A stretch of DNA of 7,889 nucleotides from an uncultured Clostridia bacterium (GTDB taxonomy: Bacteria; Bacillota; Clostridia; Lachnospirales; Anaerotignaceae), in assembly GCA_910587195.1 (NCBI GenBank), contig CAJUKL010000071.1:1-7889 (forward strand). Reading direction: 5' to 3'. This document shows, one piece after another, positions 1 to 4,306 of the stretch (positions are counted from its first letter, which is position 1; every line of letters begins with the position of its first letter). The position numbers and the translations under genes are program-made. Under the pieces are notes generated by a model that worked only from the letters and a program-made list of their open reading frames with translations, had not been told where the DNA came from and searched no databases.

Positions 1-166
1 CTTCAAAATGAACTGCAATCTTGTTTAACTCTTTTTCAATTTGACGTGGTGTCATATCTTTTTCTGGTTTCCAAGTCATAGATTCAACGATTTTTTTCCC
101 GTAAATATCTGTACCGCATGACACCCGTATCTGGTAAGCGTTTCCTCTTTTTCGAATTGTAGCCAT
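1..166 (-). CDS. int: Tyrosine-type site-specific integrase, N-terminal 55 residues only
   Basis: The visible part begins MATIRKRGNAYQIRVSCGTD, continues with an IYGKK...TWKPEKDMTPRQIEKELNK pattern, and runs off the left edge. This is the arm-type DNA-binding start typical of phage and ICE tyrosine recombinases: a three-stranded sheet of the 'I.KRG..Y.I.V..G.D..GKR' type, then a helix. The core-binding domain and the catalytic R-H-R-Y residues lie outside the window, so activity cannot be judged. The start ATG is set by AGAAAGGATT about 8 nt upstream. In this family the protein inserts and excises the element at an att site; no att core is identifiable here. The leader is overlapped by a convergently oriented candidate RNA (235-306), which may limit int expression. 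Confidence 0.9.
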   Translation of the reverse strand, partial: MATIRKRGNAYQIRVSCGTDIYGKKIVESMTWKPEKDMTPRQIEKELNKIAVHFE

Positions 167-199
167 ATTATATCAATCCTTTCTCGTTTTGAAAAAAAC

Positions 200-228
200 T
201 TGAAATCGTAGGGCGGCTTTGATATAAT
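200..228 (+). promoter_or_regulatory. Near-consensus sigma-A promoter divergent from int
   Basis: The -35 box TTGAAA (200-205) and a perfect -10 box TATAAT (223-228) are separated by exactly 17 bp. This is one of the two best promoter matches seen in the window. The predicted start is near 235. No plus-strand gene follows; a terminator-like hairpin starts 45 bp after the -10 box. The spacer is made almost entirely of a 17-bp sequence that recurs at 3153-3169. Confidence 0.65.
208..224. repeat. 17-bp dispersed repeat, copy 1
   Basis: The sequence GTAGGGCGGCTTTGATA is identical at 3153-3169. Similarity extends leftwards with small indels (AAACT-TGAAA-TC here, AAACTATGAAAGTCA there). It is GC-rich against an AT-rich background. 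This copy sits between the -35 and -10 boxes of a strong promoter, while copy 2 sits in the leader of the excisionase-like gene where the promoter boxes are degraded. It could be a regulator binding site or a mobile-element remnant. Confidence 0.7.
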
Positions 229-234
229 AAGGAC

Positions 235-306
235 ATCTGAAAAAGATGATTTATATTAATCCTTTCTAAAGACCCTTAGTGATGTCGAGGCACTAGGGGA
301 TTTTTT
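235..306 (+). ncRNA. Candidate small RNA antisense to the int leader
   Basis: This is inferred from the promoter at 200-228 and the terminator at 273-306. The transcript would be about 70 nt, with a small CATCT/AGATG hairpin at its 5' end (234-248) and the terminator hairpin at its 3' end. It has only a 7-codon ORF with no usable ribosome site, so it is probably non-coding. Any int mRNA started upstream of about 310 would contain the complementary sequence. Expression is not shown by sequence alone. Confidence 0.4.
273..306 (+). terminator. Rho-independent terminator
   Basis: CCCTTAGTG (273-281) pairs with CACTAGGGG (291-299) in a 9-bp stem containing one G-U pair. The loop is 9 nt and is followed directly by six Ts. 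The T tract is on the plus strand only, so it serves transcripts moving rightwards, and the only evident promoter for these is at 200-228. Confidence 0.7.
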
Positions 307-310
307 ATTA

Positions 311-344
311 TAATAAATAAAAAACTGTCAAAAATATGACAGTT
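311..344 (-). terminator. Terminator of the toxin-antitoxin unit
   Basis: AACTGTCA (323-330) and TGACAGTT (337-344) form a perfect 8-bp stem with a 6-nt loop. Read on the minus strand, the stem is followed by TTTTTATTTATTA. It lies about 110 bp beyond the toxin stop and would separate the toxin-antitoxin unit from int. Confidence 0.65.
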
Positions 345-370
345 AAAAAAATAATCGTTACAGAAATCTG

Positions 371-440
371 GTGGGGCGACGCTCCCACATCTCCTAACAA
401 AGAGCGACGGCTGCCTGTTCCATCCTCAAATTCCTGCCAT
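371..440 (-). other. GC-rich segment downstream of the toxin gene
   Basis: About 40 of 70 bases are G or C, against roughly a third elsewhere. It contains a hairpin, GTGGG (371-375) pairing with CCCAC (384-388). No gene with a start and ribosome site is evident, although a minus-strand frame stays open across it (reading ...EDGTGSRRSLLGDVGASPHQ...). It lies in the 3' untranslated tail of the toxin-antitoxin transcript, before the terminator at 311-344. Confidence 0.4.
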
Positions 441-456
441 TCATAAGCTTAAGCAA

Positions 457-720
457 TTATTTATCTCCATAATGAGAACGACATTGTGCAATTTCAATTT
501 GTCCGCTATTAATACGATAAACCAGTCTGTTTATATCATCTATTCGACGACTCCACCAACCTGTATGATTTCCTTTTAATGGTTCAGGCTTTCCAATTCC
601 AGTATATCTGTTTCGGTCAATGTCTTGTAATAACTGATTAATACGCTTTAATGTTTTTTTATCTTGTGTTTGCCAATAAATATAGTCTTCCCATGCTTCC
701 TCTTGCCAAAGTTTATTCAT
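457..720 (-). CDS. yoeB: YoeB/Txe-family mRNA interferase toxin
   Basis: The 87-residue protein aligns along its whole length with the YoeB family: MNKLWQEEAWEDYIYWQ at the start, GKPEPLKGN...G.WSRRI in the middle, RLVYRI and a C-terminal CRSHY. With this start, the residues known to be catalytic in E. coli YoeB (E46, R65, H83, Y84) fall at the same numbers. The family cleaves mRNA at the ribosomal A site. An in-frame ATG lies one codon upstream (723), but GAGG is better spaced for the ATG at 720. The gene overlaps the antitoxin end by 8 bp in another frame, so the two are translationally coupled. Three residues (GDK) follow the usual His-Tyr end. Confidence 0.93.
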   Translation of the reverse strand: MNKLWQEEAWEDYIYWQTQDKKTLKRINQLLQDIDRNRYTGIGKPEPLKGNHTGWWSRRIDDINRLVYRINSGQIEIAQCRSHYGDK

Positions 721-976
721 CATCGACCTCTACTATTTCATGAATTTGTCCTTTTCCTGCTTCTAAATCAGCAATCGCTCTACTTAAATGCTGTTGATTT
801 TCTACACTGTAAAATGGGTCAGCGGCAATTTCAAATGGAATTTTATTTTGACGGACAACGGCTTTGGTAAAGATTGTAAAAGCTGTTGTCATATTTAATC
901 CCATATCCGCAAAAATAACTTCTGCTTGTTGTTTTAGTTCTTCGTCCATTTGTATCGTAATTGTTTTTGTTGCCAT
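713..976 (-). CDS. RelB/DinJ-family antitoxin
   Basis: This 87-residue protein begins MATKTITIQMDEELKQQAE, the N-terminal strand and first helix of a ribbon-helix-helix dimer. GLNMTTAFTIFTKAVVRQ then forms the second helix, and IPFEI follows as in DinJ/RelB proteins. The acidic C-terminal part (about residues 50-87, ending EIVEVDDE) would wrap the toxin. In the family, the N-terminus binds the promoter and represses the pair. The start has a strong site (AAAGGGAG) 8 nt upstream. YoeB is classically paired with a Phd/YefM-type antitoxin, so this is a mixed pairing. The 106 bp upstream (977-1082) hold no gene; a TTGTAA/TTACAG inverted element there may be the operator. Confidence 0.9.
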   Translation of the reverse strand: MATKTITIQMDEELKQQAEVIFADMGLNMTTAFTIFTKAVVRQNKIPFEIAADPFYSVENQQHLSRAIADLEAGKGQIHEIVEVDDE

Positions 977-1082
977 GTTATCAACTCCCTTTCTTTACTG
1001 TAACACAATAAACAGGATATTACAACAATTTATTTTATACTGTATTGTAGGATAATAATAGGAAATATTTTTCTTTTGTATT

Positions 1083-2078
1083 TTACTCATAAATTACTTC
1101 ATAATATCGAAATGCTCTAATAAAACCATTCATAAAATGAAGGATATTATAATCACAATTTTTATAAGAGGTTTCAAAATGTTTTTTTATCATATCAGGA
1201 TAAAATTCAGCAAGCAACTCAATATCATCATTATGCTCGCTATCCATACAGAAAGGTAAATTTTCAATAATTTGTTTCATGTTACTGTTACTTAATATTG
1301 GATGGTCTTGGTGCATATGTTTTTTATATTCTTCATAATAAAATATAAAGATATTAGCAACTTCTTCTAAGGTAAAAGGATATGTATTTTTTTCTGTAGA
1401 AACAAAAAGATATTGTTGAGCAATTTGATTTTTAAAAAAATTCATATTAAATGGTTGTTTTCCTTCCCCACTGTCAACAGAAGTGTTGACCCTTAAATTT
1501 TCTTTAACTTCTTTTTTTAAGGTTTTTCTTTCAAGGTTTCTTTCTTGGGTATCCGCTGCAATACGACATGAGGTATCTGATTGAATACCAAGGGTGGGTA
1601 TCAATTCAATACCAGTATAGGTATTAGAATGAATACCACCATAGCTTTGTGTATCGGTTTGCATCTTTTTAAGCGACACAACAACATTTTGCGTCGGTGT
1701 TTGCGTCGGTATAACAGACGTAGCAATACCGGCAGAGGTATTAGAATGAATACCTCTATAATTTTGCTGAAATATAGAATCAAAATCGGGATTAATGGCA
1801 ATACAGCGCGGAGTTGTTGGAGTATATTTTCTTGTTTCAATTAAAATAGATTTTTCTATCAAGTGCTGAACAGCCTTTTGCACGTTATTATAACTTAAGT
1901 CAGTAGCTTTTTGAATAAAAGAAACAGAAAGCTGATGTTGTTCTCTATGGAATCCGTAAGTATACCTGATAACACAAAGCAATATCTTTATTTCTGTAGC
2001 TTTTAGTTTAGAACACATGATGTTTTCTAATAATTCATTCGGAAACTTTGTGAAGGTCTGATTGTTATTTAATTCCAT
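1083..2078 (-). CDS. Phage replication protein O-like initiator
   Basis: The 331-residue protein starts with a winged helix of the phage replication protein O N-terminal family (about residues 8-85): F.KFPNELLENIMCSKL...E.KILLCVIRYTYGFHR, then a second helix-turn-helix around SFIQKATDLSYNNVQKAVQHL and a wing at KYTPTTPRC. Residues about 105-205 are a low-complexity linker with repeated GIHSNT motifs. The C-terminal third (from NMNFFKNQ to YYEVIYE) is helical and not recognised. Lambda O binds origin iterons through its N-terminus and recruits the helicase through its C-terminus; a similar role is inferred. The linker DNA carries origin-like repeats (see 1473-1754). AAAGGAG lies 9 nt before the ATG. 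The gene sits on the repressor/integrase strand, unusual for a lytic replication gene. Confidence 0.8.
   Translation of the reverse strand: MELNNNQTFTKFPNELLENIMCSKLKATEIKILLCVIRYTYGFHREQHQLSVSFIQKATDLSYNNVQKAVQHLIEKSILIETRKYTPTTPRCIAINPDFDSIFQQNYRGIHSNTSAGIATSVIPTQTPTQNVVVSLKKMQTDTQSYGGIHSNTYTGIELIPTLGIQSDTSCRIAADTQERNLERKTLKKEVKENLRVNTSVDSGEGKQPFNMNFFKNQIAQQYLFVSTEKNTYPFTLEEVANIFIFYYEEYKKHMHQDHPILSNSNMKQIIENLPFCMDSEHNDDIELLAEFYPDMIKKHFETSYKNCDYNILHFMNGFIRAFRYYEVIYE
1473..1754 (-). other. Candidate replication origin inside the initiator gene
   Basis: Read on the minus strand, five GGTATT-initiated repeats begin at 1754, 1730, 1637, 1613 and 1589, in 24-bp steps within each cluster. Most are 18-bp imperfect palindromes; two copies (1737-1754, 1620-1637) are identical, GGTATTCATTCTAATACC. 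Downstream comes an A/T- and purine-rich tract (1491-1547), then a perfect hairpin, GTCAACA (1473-1479) with TGTTGAC (1484-1490). Direct iterons, an AT-rich unwinding region and a palindrome inside the initiator's linker codons match the arrangement known for lambda ori in gene O. Confidence 0.6.
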
Positions 2079-2117
2079 AAATTTCTACTCCTTTTCTTAT
2101 TTTTTACTTTTTGCAAG

Positions 2118-2187
2118 CAATTGAATACAATTGATTGCAAATGTTTTCAATTGTTCACAATTGTTTTCATTTGTAATCAATTTTATA
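2118..2187. repeat. Seven-unit 10-bp phased repeat array (CAATTG)
   Basis: Units begin at 2118, 2128, 2138, 2148, 2158, 2168 and 2178. Their first six bases are CAATTG, CAATTG, CAAATG, CAATTG, CAATTG, CATTTG and CAATTT; the other four bases vary. The array fills the gap between the repressor stop (2183) and the initiator gene and overlaps the last repressor codons. One unit per helical turn places each motif on the same DNA face, suggesting cooperative protein binding or bending: initiator iterons or an operator. Confidence 0.75.
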
Positions 2188-2659
2188 CTTTGGTAGCTTC
2201 CTCTTTTATTTTAAAAATAAAGTTCATGAGTGTTGTTTTGTCACGAAGATTTAAAGAGCGGTAAATTTCAAGAAGTTCAGCTTCATTTTCACTTGTTGCT
2301 AGTTCTGGATTACTTTTCTTATGTGCATTACCTATGTTAGTATTTTCTATGTTGATACCTATGATAGAAGTATCTTCTATAACATCACTTTGTATATTTG
2401 TATCTTTTATTCTTTCAGCTGCTATAGTGGAACCTGTTATTTTACTATGTTCATCGGTGCGACCTAACAAATAATCAACGGAGCAATTAAGGTAATCTGC
2501 TATGCGGGCAAGACTATCTCCTTTTAACATAGAACCTTTATACATATTAGAAAGTGTATTTTTGTTTAATTGTAATTCAATTAACATATCTTTTAGTTGG
2601 ATATTCTTTAATTTTGCTGTTTTCTTAATCATTTCAGCTACATTAGTAGAATTATACAA
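2183..2659 (-). CDS. CI-like helix-turn-helix repressor (XRE family)
   Basis: This 158-residue protein has a Cro/C1-type helix-turn-helix over about residues 6-62, with the recognition region at LNKNTLSNMYKGS and the family's closing motif DYLNCSVDYLLGRTDE. A polar linker rich in N, T and I (about 65-115) follows, then a helical tail (EAELLEIYRSLNLRDKTTLM) seen in many small Bacillota phage repressors. No LexA-type Ser-Lys peptidase domain is present, so induction by RecA-mediated self-cleavage is unlikely. The start is TTG, chosen because GAAGTGA sits 5 nt before it; the ATGs further upstream lack a good site. It is divergent from the Cro-like gene at 2854 and probably binds the AATCCATA elements between them. 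Confidence 0.85.
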   Translation of the reverse strand: MYNSTNVAEMIKKTAKLKNIQLKDMLIELQLNKNTLSNMYKGSMLKGDSLARIADYLNCSVDYLLGRTDEHSKITGSTIAAERIKDTNIQSDVIEDTSIIGINIENTNIGNAHKKSNPELATSENEAELLEIYRSLNLRDKTTLMNFIFKIKEEATKV

Positions 2660-2702
2660 TATAATCACTTCTTTCAGCATATAAATATATGAAATTACCA
2701 AA

Positions 2703-2710
2703 AATCCATA
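2703..2710. promoter_or_regulatory. Half-site of switch-1 operator
   Basis: AATCCATA is identical to one arm of the palindrome at 2731-2750 and lies 28 bp from it. It sits just downstream of a minus-strand TATAAT (2713-2718) that could serve the repressor gene, so binding here would allow autoregulation. Confidence 0.45.
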
Positions 2711-2712
2711 AA

Positions 2713-2718
2713 ATTATA
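2713..2718 (-). promoter_or_regulatory. Probable -10 box for the repressor gene
   Basis: Minus-strand TATAAT is preceded by no good -35 box at 17 bp (CTTTAT at 2736-2741). The repressor promoter is therefore weak and may need activation, as in many lysogenic maintenance promoters. Confidence 0.35.
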
Positions 2719-2726
2719 GAAAATGT

Positions 2727-2755
2727 TTGAAATCCATAAAGATATGGATTATAAT
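2727..2755 (+). promoter_or_regulatory. Early promoter of the Cro-like operon with embedded operator
   Basis: TTGAAA (2727-2732) and TATAAT (2750-2755) are spaced by 17 bp. A perfect 8-bp inverted repeat, AATCCATA-AAGA-TATGGATT (2731-2750), fills the spacer and touches both boxes, so a protein bound there would block RNA polymerase. It drives the plus-strand genes from 2854 on. Confidence 0.75.
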
Positions 2756-2780
2756 ATAACCAAGTTAAAAAAATCAATCT

Positions 2781-2797
2781 AGTTAAGAAATTTAACT
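2781..2797. promoter_or_regulatory. Inverted repeat in the Cro-like gene leader
   Basis: AGTTAA-GAAAT-TTAACT is a perfect 6-bp inverted repeat. A third AGTTAA lies at 2763-2768. It is in the untranslated leader about 60 bp before the Cro-like start, and may be a second operator or an mRNA hairpin. Confidence 0.35.
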
Positions 2798-2853
2798 TAA
2801 TTATATCACAAAAAACAGAAAAAAGAAACAAAAACAGAAATGGTGGTGAAAAA

Positions 2854-3084
2854 ATGATTACTGATGAAAAAGTTGGAAAAAACATTAGATTGCTAAGAGT
2901 TGCTAAAAGAATGAGCCAAGAAGAACTCGGACAAGAAGCAAATATTTCAGCAGCTATGATAAGTTATATTGAAAAAGGGATAAGACCTTTACCTTTAAAA
3001 ACAGGTTATTTAATAGCAAAAGCTTTAAATTGTACAGTGGATGATTTGATAGAAAAAGATTATCAAATTGTAGGAGAAAAATAA
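2854..3084 (+). CDS. Cro-like helix-turn-helix regulator
   Basis: This 76-residue protein is a single Cro/C1-type helix-turn-helix (residues about 7-63): VGKNIRLLRVAKRMSQEELG, recognition helix SAAMISYIEKG, then LIAKALNCTVDDLIEK. There is no additional domain, as expected for Cro. GGTGGTG precedes the ATG by 6 nt. It is the first gene after the promoter at 2727-2755 and is divergent from the 158-residue repressor, so it probably competes with that repressor at the AATCCATA operators. The inference of a Cro role rests on position; no binding data can be drawn from sequence. Confidence 0.85.
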   Translation: MITDEKVGKNIRLLRVAKRMSQEELGQEANISAAMISYIEKGIRPLPLKTGYLIAKALNCTVDDLIEKDYQIVGEK

Positions 3085-3101
3085 ACAGCTTATCAGCAAT
3101 A

Positions 3102-3131
3102 ATGTCCAAGCGGTGCAACACATCTTTACAA
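3102..3131. repeat. 30-bp direct repeat, copy 1
   Basis: This copy matches 3638-3667 at 29 of 30 bases. Its centre is an interrupted palindrome, AAG-N2-GTG-N3-CAC-N2-CTT (3108-3126), and the single difference between copies (C/T) falls in the unpaired centre. The two copies flank the excisionase-like gene 536 bp apart. Confidence 0.8.
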
Positions 3132-3152
3132 ATAAAAAAACTATGAAAGTCA

Positions 3153-3169
3153 GTAGGGCGGCTTTGATA
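3153..3169. repeat. 17-bp dispersed repeat, copy 2
   Basis: This copy is identical to 208-224. It lies 22 bp downstream of the 30-bp repeat and 39 bp before the excisionase-like start. Here the flanking -35 and -10 positions (ATGAAA, GATAAA) are poor, so it is not an obvious promoter. Confidence 0.7.
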
Positions 3170-3208
3170 AAAACAGATAGAAACAAGAAAATCAGAAAGG
3201 GGATTGCT

Positions 3209-3622
3209 ATGCGGCATATTAGCATTGATTTCATTTCTCAAAATGATATTAGAATCAGTATTGACGGTGAAAAAATAACAGATATAACAGGTGTTTTGTT
3301 GGAAATTAAGGTAAATGATACCGAAAGATATTGCATTGAAAAAAATGCGCCTCCCAAGCAGGAAAAAGCTACAAGCTATGCTATGGTTGAAAATTGGCGA
3401 ACCATTCCCGAAGCAATACGGGATTTAAAGGCGGAAGACCCAAAAACTGCTATTACAGACTGTAGTGTTAGAGATTTAGTCAAAAAAGGTGAAATTGCTT
3501 CTATAAAAAGTGGTAGTGTTACAAAGATAAATTTAACAGAATTAAAAGAGTTTTTCAGAAACAACAGTAAGATAAAACAAACAATAAAACCATCAAAAGC
3601 AAGAATGGAAGCAATTTTTTAG
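3209..3622 (+). CDS. Excisionase-like DNA-binding protein (helix-turn-helix)
   Basis: The protein has 137 residues. The N-terminal part (1-45) is strand-rich and unrecognised. Residues about 67-125 (WRTIPEAIRDLKAEDPKTAI, then SVRDLVKKGEIASIKSGS and TKINLTELKEFF) form the short winged-helix pattern of excisionase/MerR-like DNA-binding proteins: helix, RDLVKKGEI turn, basic wing, INL closing strand. The start ATG has AGAAAGGGG 6-7 nt upstream. A GTG at 3113 is in frame but inside the 30-bp repeat without a ribosome site, so it is not used here. It is the second gene of the Cro-like operon. It could be the partner of the integrase in excision, or simply a regulator. Confidence 0.65.
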   Translation: MRHISIDFISQNDIRISIDGEKITDITGVLLEIKVNDTERYCIEKNAPPKQEKATSYAMVENWRTIPEAIRDLKAEDPKTAITDCSVRDLVKKGEIASIKSGSVTKINLTELKEFFRNNSKIKQTIKPSKARMEAIF

Positions 3623-3637
3623 CAGTTTATATAACAT

Positions 3638-3667
3638 ATGTCCAAGCGGTGTAACACATCTTTACAA
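3638..3667. repeat. 30-bp direct repeat, copy 2
   Basis: This copy matches 3102-3131 at 29 of 30 bases and carries the same interrupted palindrome (3644-3662). It stands in the intergenic region after the excisionase-like gene, about 60 bp before the next ribosome site (AGGAGG, 3716-3721). Confidence 0.8.
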
Positions 3668-3726
3668 GTTATGAAATAAAACATGATGGAAAAGAAACTT
3701 TATTCAATTATCATAGGAGGCTTTTT

Positions 3727-3874
3727 ATGAAAATCTTTTTTTGAATTGGCTCAATGGTTATTTTTAGTATTAATATTCCTAAAATATTGGCAATATAAAT
3801 GTCAATTTATGGGATTAATAGCTTTCATGGTTGAGCATAAGCTGCAAATACCGGATAAAAAACAAGGAGGTTAA
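3727..3874 (+). pseudogene. Small membrane protein gene with a 7-T frameshift
   Basis: A perfect AGGAGG precedes ATG 3727, but the frame closes at TGA 3742 after MKIFF. Removing one T from the run 3736-3742 joins it to a frame that stays open to 3874. That frame reads on as ELAQWLFLVLIFLKYW, a single membrane segment, then a basic stretch and a polar tail (VEHKLQIPDKKQGG), about 48 residues in all. The joined frame stops just before the next gene, with normal spacing. It may be an inactivated gene, a base-call error, or a gene read by slippage on the T run. Function is unknown. Confidence 0.55.
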
Positions 3875-3877
3875 AAC

Positions 3878-4024
3878 ATGGCTAGTTTAAGACAGTTAAT
3901 AAATGCATACAAAGAGGATTTAATGGATGGAATTCAATGGGTAGTATTTTGGAAAAATGGGCGTTCTTGGCACGCTGATATCATTTTTACAGAAATTGAT
4001 GTTGATAACCCTGACCCGGAGTAA
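3878..4024 (+). CDS. Small hypothetical phage-type protein, 48 residues
   Basis: The protein begins MASLRQLINAYKEDLMDGIQ, continues VVFWKNGRSWHAD and ends in an acidic EIDVDNPDPE tail. AGGAGG lies 8 nt before the ATG, one of the strongest ribosome sites in the window. Its composition is soluble, with an aromatic WVVFWKNGRSWHA core. Short proteins of this general style occur in clostridial prophage early regions, but no function is recognised. It follows the broken membrane-protein gene by 3 bp and is likely co-transcribed from the promoter at 2727. Confidence 0.65.
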   Translation: MASLRQLINAYKEDLMDGIQWVVFWKNGRSWHADIIFTEIDVDNPDPE

Positions 4025-4036
4025 GACCCTATTTTA

Positions 4037-4279
4037 GTGGATACAAAAGAGTATTTAGAGATGATTTACAGGCAAAATAATAAAGCGATTATATTAAATG
4101 GCTATTTATATGACAATATTGAGGAATGTGAAACAATAACAGAGTTGACAAGATTGATTCGTGATTGTTATGAAAATAAGAACATACTTAGAGTTAAAGT
4201 TTTTATAGAACAACGTGAAGTTGTTTTAACAGAAAAAGATAAAAAGAATATTGCAGAAGCAACACAGATAACAGAATAA
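4037..4279 (+). CDS. Hypothetical protein, 80 residues
   Basis: The protein starts MDTKEYLEMIYRQNNKAI from a GTG and is mostly helical (EECETITELTRLIRDCYENK), followed by a strand-like VKVFIEQREVVLTEK. It is soluble and acidic with no recognised domain. The start is uncertain: GGAG is 15 nt before the GTG, which is long, and an in-frame ATG at 4061 has only a weak site. It begins 12 bp after the previous stop, consistent with an operon. No function is proposed. Confidence 0.5.
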   Translation: MDTKEYLEMIYRQNNKAIILNGYLYDNIEECETITELTRLIRDCYENKNILRVKVFIEQREVVLTEKDKKNIAEATQITE

Positions 4280-4306
4280 AAATAATTTCGGAGTGGGATA
4301 TTGCAT

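Noticed and set aside
664..1055. Plus-strand frames opposite the toxin-antitoxin genes
   Set aside because: They are complementary shadows of clearly recognised YoeB and RelB/DinJ family genes and lack their own signals.
1000..1082. Specific promoter assignment for the antitoxin gene
   Set aside because: Several partial boxes exist (TTGTAA with TACAGT, or TATAAA without a -35), none clearly better, and the first would start transcription at the ribosome site.
1572..1754. CRISPR array
   Set aside because: Five short repeats at 24-bp steps lie inside a coding frame, leave no room for spacers of normal length, and are not accompanied by cas genes.
1581..1844. Frames of 79-87 codons on both strands inside the initiator linker
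   Set aside because: They arise because repeated, low-complexity linker DNA stays open in several frames; no start signals support them.
2954..3241. 95-codon minus-strand frame antisense to the Cro-like gene and the excisionase-like leader
   Set aside because: No ribosome site, and it covers well-supported plus-strand genes. Its YQSRPT and CKDVLHRLD strings are just translations of the 17-bp and 30-bp repeats.
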